Source of the DNA: an uncultured Burkholderiales bacterium
Lineage (GTDB): Bacteria > Pseudomonadota > Gammaproteobacteria > Burkholderiales > Burkholderiaceae_C
Length of the DNA stretch: 43,833 nt
Direction of reading: 5' to 3'
NCBI GenBank assembly: GCA_903830725.1
Contig: CAIKVH010000143.1
Span: 1 to 43,833, forward strand
Shown: piece by piece, positions 7,094 to 15,389 of the stretch
Layout of the letters: the number at the start of each line of letters is the position of its first letter
Position numbering within the stretch: position 1 is the stretch's first letter
Position numbers and translations under genes: made by a program
Notes under the pieces: generated by a model
What the model saw: only the letters and a program-made list of their open reading frames with translations
Databases searched by the model: none
Told to the model about the DNA's origin: nothing

Positions 7094-9913
7094 ATGTCAG
7101 AAATTAAGTCTTACAACCCTCAACGTTTTCATCATTTTTTAGCCCATCTGACTAGGTTGATGGATCAATCCCCAAATGAAATGCAAGCTCTTGATGGGGC
7201 TTCACAGCTTTTGGGTGATTTGGTTTCTAGTGATGATTGGTTGCTGCCCGATTTTGCTCAACCGCATCCCAATCATTATCAACAGTATCTGCTCTTTGCA
7301 GATCCCCAAGACCGTTTCTCCGTGGTTAGTTTCGTTTGGGGTCCAGGGCAATCAACCCCCATTCACGACCATACAGTATGGGGACTTATCGGGATGTTGA
7401 GGGGCTCAGAGATGTGCCAATCCTATTCAAGAATGTCAGATGGGAGGTGGGCGCCTGCGGGGTTACAAATTCAGATGATTCCAGGCGATATTGAAGCGGT
7501 ATCCCCGCGCTTAGGGGATGTACACCGAGTCTGGAATGCTTACTCCGATCAGGTCTCAATTAGTATTCATCTTTACGGCGCTAATATTGGGAAGATCCAA
7601 AGGTCTGTTTATTACGAGGACGGCTCGCGGCAGTCTTTTATTTCTGGATACGCCAATGTTCCTGAGTTGTTTAGTGGGCTAGTTGCTGGACCTAGCGCGC
7701 CAACCCATGTTTCACAAAATACCTCTTCAAAGCCTTCTTTTACAGAGCGGTTTGGCGTAACAAATACAGCTCAAACAACGACTAAGTCGGCTCCCTCAAA
7801 GGAGGCGGCGAGGTTAAATCCAGGTGTAAGTAGTGTTGCTTCAGAAGATACTGCAGAGAAATCAGAGTTAAAGCTGTCCAACCAGGCAAGTCAGGCAAGT
7901 CAGGCAAGTCAGGCAAGTCAGGCAAGTCAGACAACCCAAGCCACCCAAGCCACCCGAGCTGTACAAGTTAATGATTTATTTTCAGCACTGGACGTAGATA
8001 GTTCTTCGCTTAAAGAGGCCTCATCAACCCAAATCGTTCAAGAAGAGCTGAAGCTGTATGACCCAGCTCATGACGAAAGAAGCAGTTCTTCAAACGTTGG
8101 CGTGGCTGCATCTGAGGCATTGTCTTTAGAAACTTCAAAAGATTGTGCAAAAGATTCCTTAATAGATTCCTCAATAGATTCCTTAATAGAATCTTCATCC
8201 AAGGGCTCTCTTTCTGCGCAGCCTATTGCAACAGAGGCCTTCCCAAAAGGGCTCGCTACAACAGAATCCACAGTAACAGAACAGCCCGTAAAAGAGCCTA
8301 TCCCAAGTATCGGTGGCTTTGAGGTCGTTACCCCAGCGCAGGTGCGAAACTATCTACTCCTCAAAACTGAAATAGCACTCATTGATGTAAGGGAAGAAGA
8401 TCCATACGCCCAAAGTCACCCTCTATTTGCCTGTAATTTGCCCCTGGGTCGAATTGAGACGGATGCGTATCGACGCATTCCTCGCAGGGACACGCTACTC
8501 GTGATTTACGATAACTCAGAGGGCTTGGCTCTAAGATCAGCCAATACTTTAAAACGGATGGGCTATACACGGATCACCCTGCTTGAAGGAGGACTCTCAG
8601 GTTGGGCTGCATCTGGCGCGGAACTTTTTAGGGATGTCAATGTGCCCAGTAAAGCATTCGGGGAGTGGGTAGAGACTTTCAAACGCACACCCTCACTACC
8701 TGCATCAGAGGTTAAAGCTTTGCTGGACCAAAAAGCAGATGTAGTTGTTTTAGATGCACGTCGTTTTGATGAGTATCAGACGATGAGTATTCCAGGCGCT
8801 ATCAGCGTGCCCGGAGCCGAATTGGCTTTGCGAGTGCGCTCTATTGCTCCCAAAGCGACGACTCGAATAGTTGTCAACTGCGCAGGACGTACCCGCAGCA
8901 TAATTGGCGCACAGTCTTTGGTGAACGCTGGAATACCTAATCCAGTTTGTGCCTTAAGAAATGGAACGATTGGATGGATGTTGGAGGGACAAGAATTAGT
9001 AAAAGGTGCACAACTGAAGTTCCCTGAGACCGATCCTGCAGATCTTGCCAAAGCTCAGGCCTCGGCTCTAGCGCTTGCATTTAGATCGAGTATCAAGCGA
9101 ATTGATTTGAAAGATTATGAGGAATTCATAAAACAAGTGGATAGAACCACTTATTTATTTGATGTTCGCACACCAGAGGAGTACGCGGTATCTCATTTAA
9201 AAGGAGCACTCAGTGCACCTGGGGGACAACTGGTACAAGAGACAGATCACAACGCACCCGTTCGCGGTGCACGGATCGTCTTATACGATACCGACGGAGT
9301 CAGGGCCTATATGACAGGCTCTTGGTTGGTACAACTTGGTTGGGAGGTTTGTGTAATCAAAAACCTAACGTTGGCGGATCTCACTCCTGTAGCCGAAATA
9401 ACAGACTTCACGGAATTGCCTGCCCCTCTTGGTGAGATAGAGGAGGCAACGCCCGCTCAGGTTAAGGAATGGATCGCTAACCGAACCAACCTGACTTTGG
9501 TGATTGATGTTGGCGACAGCGCGCAGTATGTGAAAAGACACATACCTGGTGCATGGTGGCTTCTTCGCTCCCAGATGCAACAAGATTTCAGCCGAGTTCA
9601 TAAAGCGAATCGCTATGTACTAACTTGTACGGATGGCAAAGCTTCACGCTACGCCGTGGAGGAGCTCAAGCAGTTGGTTCGCCCCGGTGTGCAAGTCATG
9701 TGGCTAAAGGGCGGTAATGCAGCCTGGATTGAACAAGGCTTTAGCACCCAACAGGGGGAGTCCTATGTGGTGAGTCCTAGAATTGATCGGTACCGTCGCC
9801 CTTATGAGGGAACGCAAAATCCAGTTCAAGCCATGCAGGCTTATTTAGATTGGGAGTATGGACTGGTTGATCAGTTAAAACGAGACGGTACTCACGGCTT
9901 TAAAGTTATTTAA
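7094..9913 (+). CDS. Cysteine dioxygenase fused to four rhodanese domains
   Basis: Residues 1-195 form a cysteine dioxygenase type I cupin, with iron ligands visible as PIHDHTVWG (His91, His93) and GDVHRVWN (His144). This family oxidises cysteine to cysteine sulfinate. A linker of about 210 residues (200-405) is Ser/Gln/Ala-rich and contains tandem SQA and DSLI repeats. Four rhodanese domains follow (about 408-510, 538-635, 668-770, 785-885). Active-site loops hold Asp473, Cys596, Asp732 and Cys845 in order, so only domains 2 and 4 can form a persulfide. In relatives I recall, the dioxygenase and the four-domain rhodanese protein are separate neighbouring genes; here they are one frame. Cytoplasmic sulfur-amino-acid breakdown is the likely role. 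The dioxygenase cross-link Cys is not obvious, as in many bacterial members. Confidence 0.88.
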   Translation: MSEIKSYNPQRFHHFLAHLTRLMDQSPNEMQALDGASQLLGDLVSSDDWLLPDFAQPHPNHYQQYLLFADPQDRFSVVSFVWGPGQSTPIHDHTVWGLIGMLRGSEMCQSYSRMSDGRWAPAGLQIQMIPGDIEAVSPRLGDVHRVWNAYSDQVSISIHLYGANIGKIQRSVYYEDGSRQSFISGYANVPELFSGLVAGPSAPTHVSQNTSSKPSFTERFGVTNTAQTTTKSAPSKEAARLNPGVSSVASEDTAEKSELKLSNQASQASQASQASQASQTTQATQATRAVQVNDLFSALDVDSSSLKEASSTQIVQEELKLYDPAHDERSSSSNVGVAASEALSLETSKDCAKDSLIDSSIDSLIESSSKGSLSAQPIATEAFPKGLATTESTVTEQPVKEPIPSIGGFEVVTPAQVRNYLLLKTEIALIDVREEDPYAQSHPLFACNLPLGRIETDAYRRIPRRDTLLVIYDNSEGLALRSANTLKRMGYTRITLLEGGLSGWAASGAELFRDVNVPSKAFGEWVETFKRTPSLPASEVKALLDQKADVVVLDARRFDEYQTMSIPGAISVPGAELALRVRSIAPKATTRIVVNCAGRTRSIIGAQSLVNAGIPNPVCALRNGTIGWMLEGQELVKGAQLKFPETDPADLAKAQASALALAFRSSIKRIDLKDYEEFIKQVDRTTYLFDVRTPEEYAVSHLKGALSAPGGQLVQETDHNAPVRGARIVLYDTDGVRAYMTGSWLVQLGWEVCVIKNLTLADLTPVAEITDFTELPAPLGEIEEATPAQVKEWIANRTNLTLVIDVGDSAQYVKRHIPGAWWLLRSQMQQDFSRVHKANRYVLTCTDGKASRYAVEELKQLVRPGVQVMWLKGGNAAWIEQGFSTQQGESYVVSPRIDRYRRPYEGTQNPVQAMQAYLDWEYGLVDQLKRDGTHGFKVI
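7883..7954. repeat. 9-bp tandem repeat encoding (SQA)n, followed by degenerate copies
   Basis: Five perfect copies of CAGGCAAGT occupy 7883-7927. One diverged unit follows, then two copies of CAAGCCACC (7937-7954). They lie in the linker between the dioxygenase and rhodanese parts and encode Ser-Gln-Ala and Gln-Ala-Thr triplets. The 9-bp unit keeps the frame. Confidence 0.95.
8153..8188. repeat. 12-bp tandem repeat encoding (DSLI)n
   Basis: Three copies of GATTCCTTAATA, the middle one with a single T-to-C change, encode DSLI-DSSI-DSLI in the same linker. A second independent in-frame expansion in one gene suggests the linker tolerates length change. Confidence 0.9.
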
Positions 9914-9930
9914 ATCACTTATTGGGTTTA

Positions 9931-10521
9931 ATGGAATTAACCGAAACAGTAGATAAATTCTTCCCATACAACACCTTATTAGGTGGTGAATATATCCACA
10001 GGACAGAGTTAATTCAAAGAGTAAGCATATTACTTAATAATCCTGTTTGCTTTGTTTTGGAAAAAGATGGAGTGATCAGGAGGTCCAGGAAATTAGATAA
10101 ATCGTATACACCCTTGCAGCGATGGACTTCGAGACTGCAAAAGAGGCTCGCACTAGAACAATTGGCTATGCAAATTGACACCGCACATACGCATGCGCTC
10201 TACCACGGAGACTTGCATCCCAAGAATATTTTATCCAATGGGGAGCGCGTTGTAGTTGTGGATTGGGAGCCCTCATCAATGCAAGTTGTAAACGCAGTGG
10301 CGACATTGAAATGCACTTATCCCTTTGTACACCCACAAGACCGCAGGGAAGGGCGATTTAGTAAGTTAACGGATTATTTGTGTTTGATAAGACTCATCAC
10401 TAAAAAAGCATATGAACAATGCTTACAAATTTGTGATGAGTGGACAGTCAATCAGCCCGAAAAGGGCGTAGACGCATTGATTCTCTACCTAGAGCGGCAG
10501 GACTGTGCAACGTTGCAATGA
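9931..10521 (+). CDS. Kinase-like (APH/choline-kinase fold) C-lobe protein
   Basis: This protein of about 196 residues keeps the catalytic loop YHGDLHPKNIL (HGDxHxxN type) and VVVDWEPS, the magnesium-binding Asp that follows, both typical of aminoglycoside-phosphotransferase-like kinases. The N-lobe, with the glycine loop and ATP-binding Lys, is not recognisable, so it may be truncated or depend on a partner. The substrate is unknown. The start is unclear: an in-frame TTG lies at 9922 and an ATG at 9931; I prefer the ATG, although no strong ribosome-binding site precedes either. It follows the sulfur fusion gene by only 17 bases and could be read through from it. Composition is AT-rich compared with the gene before it. 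Confidence 0.6.
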   Translation: MELTETVDKFFPYNTLLGGEYIHRTELIQRVSILLNNPVCFVLEKDGVIRRSRKLDKSYTPLQRWTSRLQKRLALEQLAMQIDTAHTHALYHGDLHPKNILSNGERVVVVDWEPSSMQVVNAVATLKCTYPFVHPQDRREGRFSKLTDYLCLIRLITKKAYEQCLQICDEWTVNQPEKGVDALILYLERQDCATLQ

Positions 10522-10538
10522 ATTGAATCTGAGCCAAA

Positions 10539-12434
10539 TTAACTCTTAAACCGATAGCTAATATTCCCAGAATCCATATCCCCATAAGAGAAACTTTGAT
10601 AAATTCCCAGGTGAGGGACATAGAGTACTGCGGTATCAAAATTTCCAGAGAAATCTGACAAGATGTCGCACAAAGGAGCAAGCGGTAGTCCATCAACACA
10701 AAAGCCAATGGAAACCAAACTGTAATCTAAATTATCAATGGCCTCAGAAAAATCTTCCAAATCGTTATCAACGATTTCCTGATCAATTTGCGCTGTTAAA
10801 TTAGCGATGTGGTCAACCGCTTCCTTGGAATCTAAAAAACCAATCGTATTGTGGTCCGAATCGAATAATATGATCTGTGATTCGCTCAAGTCTAAGGAAG
10901 CATCTAATAGAGAGGATATTTTGTTAGAGAAATTTGTTTGAATATCCTTGGTGCTTTCAAAAAATTTCAAGCTCAATTGAATTACAAATAGGTTGGGGTG
11001 TTTTTCAAGCAAAAGCCTGAAGACTGAACCCATTGAATACGAGGCTGGTACTTTGCTATCGGTGCTGAACAAATTGGGATGTCGTTGGCAATTTTCAAGT
11101 TGAAGTTTTGTATAGGATAAATTTCCCATGACGCTATCGTAAATGTTGTTTTGATAGTAATCAAGGTTAATGGTTCGATCGACGATTATTTGTAATAGTT
11201 CAGGAGCTAATTTAACTTTAGGGTTATCGTCTAACCAATGAAAGTTGGCTTGCTTACAAAGCCAAAGTGTTCGCTGCTTAAAGTGCTTGGCGATGGGTAA
11301 TGAGTAATCAATAAATCCTTTGAAATTATCATCGAAAAAATCGTATTTTGCTGGCGTATCTACTTCGCGCAGTGCTGCGACGGAGTAAATGGCCGCCAAA
11401 GTGTCGTCCGTAGCAAGGTTATCGTCGTAGAAGCTGTTGCGCGCGTATTGGACCCTGTAAACAAAAACCCTGTCGCTAAATGACCTAAGCAATAATATGT
11501 ATTCTTGGTCCAGTGCTTGCTCTAGAAGTTGGTTAGGATTTAATTCCTTGAGTCCTGTTAGGTCAGTGCCGTTGAGTAGGAACGTTATGCACTGGTCTGA
11601 TTGCCATAATGAGTTTGGGGGTGTTTCAGTTTTTACGAATGAGTGAGTCTCTGGGTCGTGAGAGATAAAAACAATCCGAGAGGATGTCTTCTTACTCTTT
11701 GACTTTGCTTGGGTTTGACACAGATGGTTAACTTCGGAGATGAAATTATCTTTGGTGATAATGATCTCTGTTAACGGATTAGGATCAATCTCGTAAAACC
11801 GGTCTTCGCTTTGAAACAGTATTCCCCCATGTGGAAGAATAAATGCCTCTATGTTTGGGTTTCGGCTCGTTGCGACGGGGTTGTTGAAGTTGAAAGCAAT
11901 TTTTTTTGAAAACGCGTTTAATTGATCAATTGTCAATCCATTGTCTAATGCATCTTGCATTTTTTCGATAAAGCTATTTGCAAAATCCGTTCCGTCGCAG
12001 GGATAGAGCAATATCTGATTATTATTTTCCTTGGATAATGCTAAAAATTCTTCAAAAAATTCTTTGGACTTAAAACCCTGAATATCCTTACCTGTTATTA
12101 CAGGCCGGCCCATGAGGCTTTTGTTGTCTTTGGTTTCAAATAACTTAACAATAATTTGCTTTGACGAGAGCGTTGGGACGGCTTGATCAGTTTTAGTATC
12201 GCGTTCATTCGCTTCATTCGCTTCATTCGCTTCATTCGCTTCATTCGCTTCATTCGCTTCATTCGCTTCACTCAGCCCAACATCTTTTTCATAATCTGCA
12301 CCAATCTCTTTGGCAAGATCAAATAGTGTGCTTTGCATTTCTTTGTAGCCGCCCTTCATCAAGGCCCAATCAGCGTCTGAAGTGCCCTCTGGCCTAGTCG
12401 AATCATCAAGGGTTTTGAGGCGTTTTTTAGTCAT
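10539..12434 (-). CDS. Hypothetical 631-residue protein with NEA repeat
   Basis: I do not recognise this protein. It opens with a charged region (MTKKRLKTLDDSTRPEG). A (EAN)7 repeat lies at about residues 56-77, and no signal peptide or membrane span is evident. The remainder is a long mixed alpha/beta sequence rich in Asp, Asn, Phe and Leu, with no motif I can tie to an enzyme. Two short segments, LNGTDLTGLKELNPNQLLEQ and ILFDSDHNTIGFLDSKEAVD, look like ordinary globular sequence. It is AT-rich compared with the flanking core genes and converges on the kinase-like gene with a 17-base gap. It is probably an accessory, possibly acquired, gene. AAAAGGGAATAAA-type purine-rich sequence precedes the ATG. 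Confidence 0.7.
   Translation of the reverse strand: MTKKRLKTLDDSTRPEGTSDADWALMKGGYKEMQSTLFDLAKEIGADYEKDVGLSEANEANEANEANEANEANEANERDTKTDQAVPTLSSKQIIVKLFETKDNKSLMGRPVITGKDIQGFKSKEFFEEFLALSKENNNQILLYPCDGTDFANSFIEKMQDALDNGLTIDQLNAFSKKIAFNFNNPVATSRNPNIEAFILPHGGILFQSEDRFYEIDPNPLTEIIITKDNFISEVNHLCQTQAKSKSKKTSSRIVFISHDPETHSFVKTETPPNSLWQSDQCITFLLNGTDLTGLKELNPNQLLEQALDQEYILLLRSFSDRVFVYRVQYARNSFYDDNLATDDTLAAIYSVAALREVDTPAKYDFFDDNFKGFIDYSLPIAKHFKQRTLWLCKQANFHWLDDNPKVKLAPELLQIIVDRTINLDYYQNNIYDSVMGNLSYTKLQLENCQRHPNLFSTDSKVPASYSMGSVFRLLLEKHPNLFVIQLSLKFFESTKDIQTNFSNKISSLLDASLDLSESQIILFDSDHNTIGFLDSKEAVDHIANLTAQIDQEIVDNDLEDFSEAIDNLDYSLVSIGFCVDGLPLAPLCDILSDFSGNFDTAVLYVPHLGIYQSFSYGDMDSGNISYRFKS
12204..12266. 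repeat. 9-bp tandem repeat encoding (NEA)n
   Basis: Seven perfect copies of TTCATTCGC on the plus strand, plus a partial eighth, give Glu-Ala-Asn triplets on the coding minus strand. The copies are identical at the DNA level, which indicates recent or ongoing expansion and not selection on the protein alone. Confidence 0.97.
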
Positions 12435-12647
12435 TTCGCAATTCCTTTTTTTATTCCCTTTTAGGACTCAAAAAAATAGATGACAGGCCTACAGATTTCA
12501 TATTAAGAATCTGCGAGTGCGGGTAATTTTGGGAAGTTCGGATAGTTCTAACTCAAGGCTCTGAACGGGTGTTTGCACGCCAGTGCGGACACCATAAGAA
12601 AAAGCTCCTCGGAAAAAGTCTCCATCAGAAAACCTTGGGCGCGGTTG

Positions 12648-13283
12648 CTAGTGAAGGTGCCTTGGTTTGCGTTGTCCGCCGTGCGCTGAGTTGTTGGGCG
12701 CTCCGTTGCCCCCGATCTCCCCAGGCTTACCCATCTCAAGGGAATTTACAAGGTTGTTGAACCGGTCAGAGAACAGACGGTCAATTTCCTCAGCGATACC
12801 GCCCAACTCAGAGGGCTCAAAGTGACGCTCCATCATGTGAAATACATCAGCAATGAGAAGATCCCTTTGTGCCTGCATGATCGCTGCAGGAGTGGGCCCC
12901 ACAAAAAGCATTAAAAAATCATCCAAGGACTCACGTCCATCGTCTTCATCCTCGTCATCAAATTCAGTATCGTAGAAAGTGACCTCAATGGTTGCACCAA
13001 CTACTGAGAGTTCGTTCAAACTCATGCACATTTCATCCAAGCATTGACGAAAATCATTTTCACCAGGCACAGTCCAGCAAAATTCCAGCAACATATCTTG
13101 CTCGTTAAATTGAATACCGGGTTCATCCTCGAAAGAGCTTGCTGCGCCCTCCTCAAAGGAGCGCGCACCTGCATAAGTCCAAAGCGGCTTTAACGCCTCT
13201 TTGACCTGATCAAAAGTCACCTTAGCATTTAAAGGTATTTCACCATGAAGGTGAATGTCAAAGGTTGAGTTTAGGTCTTTCAT
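12648..13283 (-). CDS. Conserved acidic hypothetical protein
   Basis: The protein starts best at the ATG of 13283 (MKDLNSTFDIHLHGEIPLN), giving 211 residues; the open frame extends 17 codons upstream without a convincing start. Visible features are a central acidic run (DTEFDDEDEDDGRESLDDF, about residues 107-125), an alpha-helical C-terminal half, and a Gly/Asn/His-rich tail ending in QRKPRHLH. I recall similar acidic proteins beside metabolic genes in Comamonadaceae, possibly DUF6806, but I am not sure of the name. No catalytic motif, signal peptide or membrane span is seen, so a cytoplasmic location is likely. It lies about 110 bases downstream of the fumarase gene on the same strand. Confidence 0.7.
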   Translation of the reverse strand: MKDLNSTFDIHLHGEIPLNAKVTFDQVKEALKPLWTYAGARSFEEGAASSFEDEPGIQFNEQDMLLEFCWTVPGENDFRQCLDEMCMSLNELSVVGATIEVTFYDTEFDDEDEDDGRESLDDFLMLFVGPTPAAIMQAQRDLLIADVFHMMERHFEPSELGGIAEEIDRLFSDRFNNLVNSLEMGKPGEIGGNGAPNNSAHGGQRKPRHLH

Positions 13284-13393
13284 TGTTCCATGATAGCAGT
13301 AGAAAAAGTAGGAGCACTCAAAGTTAGCTAACAATTGTTAAAAAACGTCTTTTGGCTCTCACGCTGGGCTCAGCACAATTCGGTTTGTAGAAC

Positions 13394-14941
13394 TCAAGCA
13401 CTCACTTTAATGCCCTTGAATTCACCACTGGCTATTCTCTTTTCCCAAATTGCAGGTCCCGTAATATGAGCACTTGTGCCCCCAGAATCTACTGCCACTG
13501 TGACGGGCATATCCACCACATCAAACTCATAAATAGCTTCCATTCCCAGGTCAGCAAAGCCGACTACTTTGGCGGTCTTAATGGCTTTGGAGACGAGGTA
13601 AGCTGCTCCACCAACTGCCATCAGATAGGCTGACTTGTGCTTTTTGATCGCCTCGATAGCAACGGGACCTCTCTCGGCTTTCCCAATCATAGAAATGAGA
13701 CCCGTTTTGGCAAGCATCATTTCGGTGAACTTATCCATTCGGGTGGCTGTAGTTGGTCCTGCAGGGCCAACCACTTCACTACCGACTGGGTCAACTGGAC
13801 CTACGTAATAAATAATGCGGTTGGTGAAGTCAACGGGCAACTCAGTTCCTGCGGCGAGCATGTCTTGAATACGTTTGTGAGCGGCGTCACGACCAGTTAG
13901 GATTTTGCCGTTCAGCAGTAACGTCTCTCCTGGTTTCCAACTCGCGACCTCTTCCTTTGTCAACTTGTTAACATCCACGCGCTTACTGGTTTTGGTGTTG
14001 GGTGTCCAGTTCACAGCGGGCCACAGATCCAGGGAAGGGGGATCTAAGTAAACAGGGCCAGAGCCGTCGAGTACAAGGTGTGCGTGGCGAGTAGCCGCAC
14101 AATTTGGGATCATGGCTACGGGCTTACTCGCGGCGTGGGTTGGGTACATATTGATCTTTACATCAAGCACTGTTGTGAGACCCCCCAACCCCTGTGCCCC
14201 AATTCCTAGGGCGTTTACCTTTTCATAAAGCTCAAGTCTCAACTCCTCTACAGGATCGAGTTTTGCGCCTTTTGCAGATTTTTGCTGCAACTCATACATA
14301 TCCAAGCTCTCCATTAAGCTTTCTTTTGCAAGTAGCATGGCCTTTTCTGCGGTTCCCCCAATGCCAATCCCTAGCATTCCGGGCGGGCACCAACCCGCTC
14401 CCATTGTGGGTACGGTTTTCAGGACCCAGTCAACCACGCTGTCGCTGGGGTTGAGCATGACCATTTTGGACTTGTTCTCTGAGCCACCCCCCTTGGCTGC
14501 GACGGTGATTTCAACCGTGTCACCTGGCACTATTTGGGTGAAGATTACGGCAGGCGTGTTGTCTTTGGTGTTGATACGGGCAAACTGCGGATCGCTTACC
14601 ACGCTTGCTCGAAGCCTGTTGTCGGCTTGGTTGTAGCCTTGTCTTACGCCTTCGTTGATCGCATCTTCAAGTCCCTTGGTGAACCCTTCGAAGCGAACGT
14701 TCATACCGACTTTTAAAAATACATTCACGATTCCCGTATCTTGACAAATGGGACGGTGACCGGTTGCGCTCATTTTGCTGTTGGTGAGGATTTGGGCGAT
14801 TGCGTCTTTGGCGGCGGGCGAGGCTTCGTACTCGTAAGCGCGCGCGAGGTGGGAGATATAGTCTGCGGGGTGGTAGTAGCTTATGTATTGGAGCGCAGCT
14901 GCAACGGATTCAATCAGATCGTTTTGTTTAATGGAGGTCAT
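13394..14941 (-). CDS. fumA: Fumarate hydratase, class I (iron-sulfur)
   Basis: This 515-residue enzyme interconverts fumarate and malate in the citric acid cycle using an oxygen-sensitive [4Fe-4S] cluster. The N-terminal alpha part contains GHRPICQDTGIVNVF (Cys66) and GAGWCPPGMLGIGIGG, and MIPNCAATRHAH gives a third candidate cluster Cys. The beta part carries GPTTATRMDKFTEMMLAKTG and IGKAERGP. Both subunits of the two-gene version are fused, as usual for class I in this group. It is transcribed away from acs, so the 450-base region between them probably holds promoters for both. Confidence 0.95.
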   Translation of the reverse strand: MTSIKQNDLIESVAAALQYISYYHPADYISHLARAYEYEASPAAKDAIAQILTNSKMSATGHRPICQDTGIVNVFLKVGMNVRFEGFTKGLEDAINEGVRQGYNQADNRLRASVVSDPQFARINTKDNTPAVIFTQIVPGDTVEITVAAKGGGSENKSKMVMLNPSDSVVDWVLKTVPTMGAGWCPPGMLGIGIGGTAEKAMLLAKESLMESLDMYELQQKSAKGAKLDPVEELRLELYEKVNALGIGAQGLGGLTTVLDVKINMYPTHAASKPVAMIPNCAATRHAHLVLDGSGPVYLDPPSLDLWPAVNWTPNTKTSKRVDVNKLTKEEVASWKPGETLLLNGKILTGRDAAHKRIQDMLAAGTELPVDFTNRIIYYVGPVDPVGSEVVGPAGPTTATRMDKFTEMMLAKTGLISMIGKAERGPVAIEAIKKHKSAYLMAVGGAAYLVSKAIKTAKVVGFADLGMEAIYEFDVVDMPVTVAVDSGGTSAHITGPAIWEKRIASGEFKGIKVSA

Positions 14942-15389
14942 ATTAATGGTCTTGGTGTTTCAAATCTACTCGTGCAAAGCCTTGCTGACTTTGCACAGAT
15001 AAAGCCTAATTTGTCAGGCTCCTAGGGCACTAGTTTAGCAAGCCATCGCATCTCCACCAAAGTTTTCTGCTCTATTGAGTTTTGTATTGAATTTGCGTTC
15101 GCACAAGGGTCTATCTTGCCATTTATTTAAGCGGCTTAGACTGCGGTATTTATTCCTAAAGTTCTAACTTCTTTGCTTTAACAATAGCCCTAAACCACAT
15201 ACATATTGATTTAGTGGTTTGTTTGGCTTAGGACCTACAAGTCCACACAGATACCCTAGCCCAAGGTCTTTTTCAAATTAACTTGACTTAAATCAAAAGC
15301 TAAGTGTTCGTACTTATAAACGCAGTAGCCCCAAAGTGTTACGATCAAATCAGATTGATTTAACTTTGATGAGTGAGGAGTATTTATCC
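14942..15389. other. fumA-acs divergent intergenic region
   Basis: About 450 bases lie between the two divergent starts. It holds an inverted repeat AAACCAC/GTGGTTT (15192-15198 and 15214-15220) that could be an operator, an FNR-type box described separately, and a TATAAA (15315-15320) suited to acs transcription. No gene or RNA is recognised. Confidence 0.55.
15283..15296 (+). promoter_or_regulatory. FNR/ANR-like binding site upstream of acs
   Basis: TTGACTTAAATCAA matches the FNR/ANR consensus TTGATnnnnATCAA at nine of ten specified positions. It lies about 94 bases before the chosen acs start. Its centre is some 38 bases upstream of where transcription would begin if the TATAAA at 15315-15320 is the -10 element, close to class II activator spacing. 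Function is inferred from the pattern alone. Confidence 0.45.

Noticed and set aside
8010-8198. Minus-strand frame with LLRNLL repeats
   Set aside because: This is the opposite-strand shadow of the DSLI repeat inside the dioxygenase-rhodanese gene.
10539-12434. Toxin or defence label for the 631-residue protein
   Set aside because: No motif of any known toxin, nuclease, NTPase or defence protein is visible, so it is left as hypothetical.
15336-15389. 18-codon extension of acetyl-CoA synthetase
   Set aside because: The good ribosome-binding site and the match to the usual N-terminus favour the ATG at 15390.
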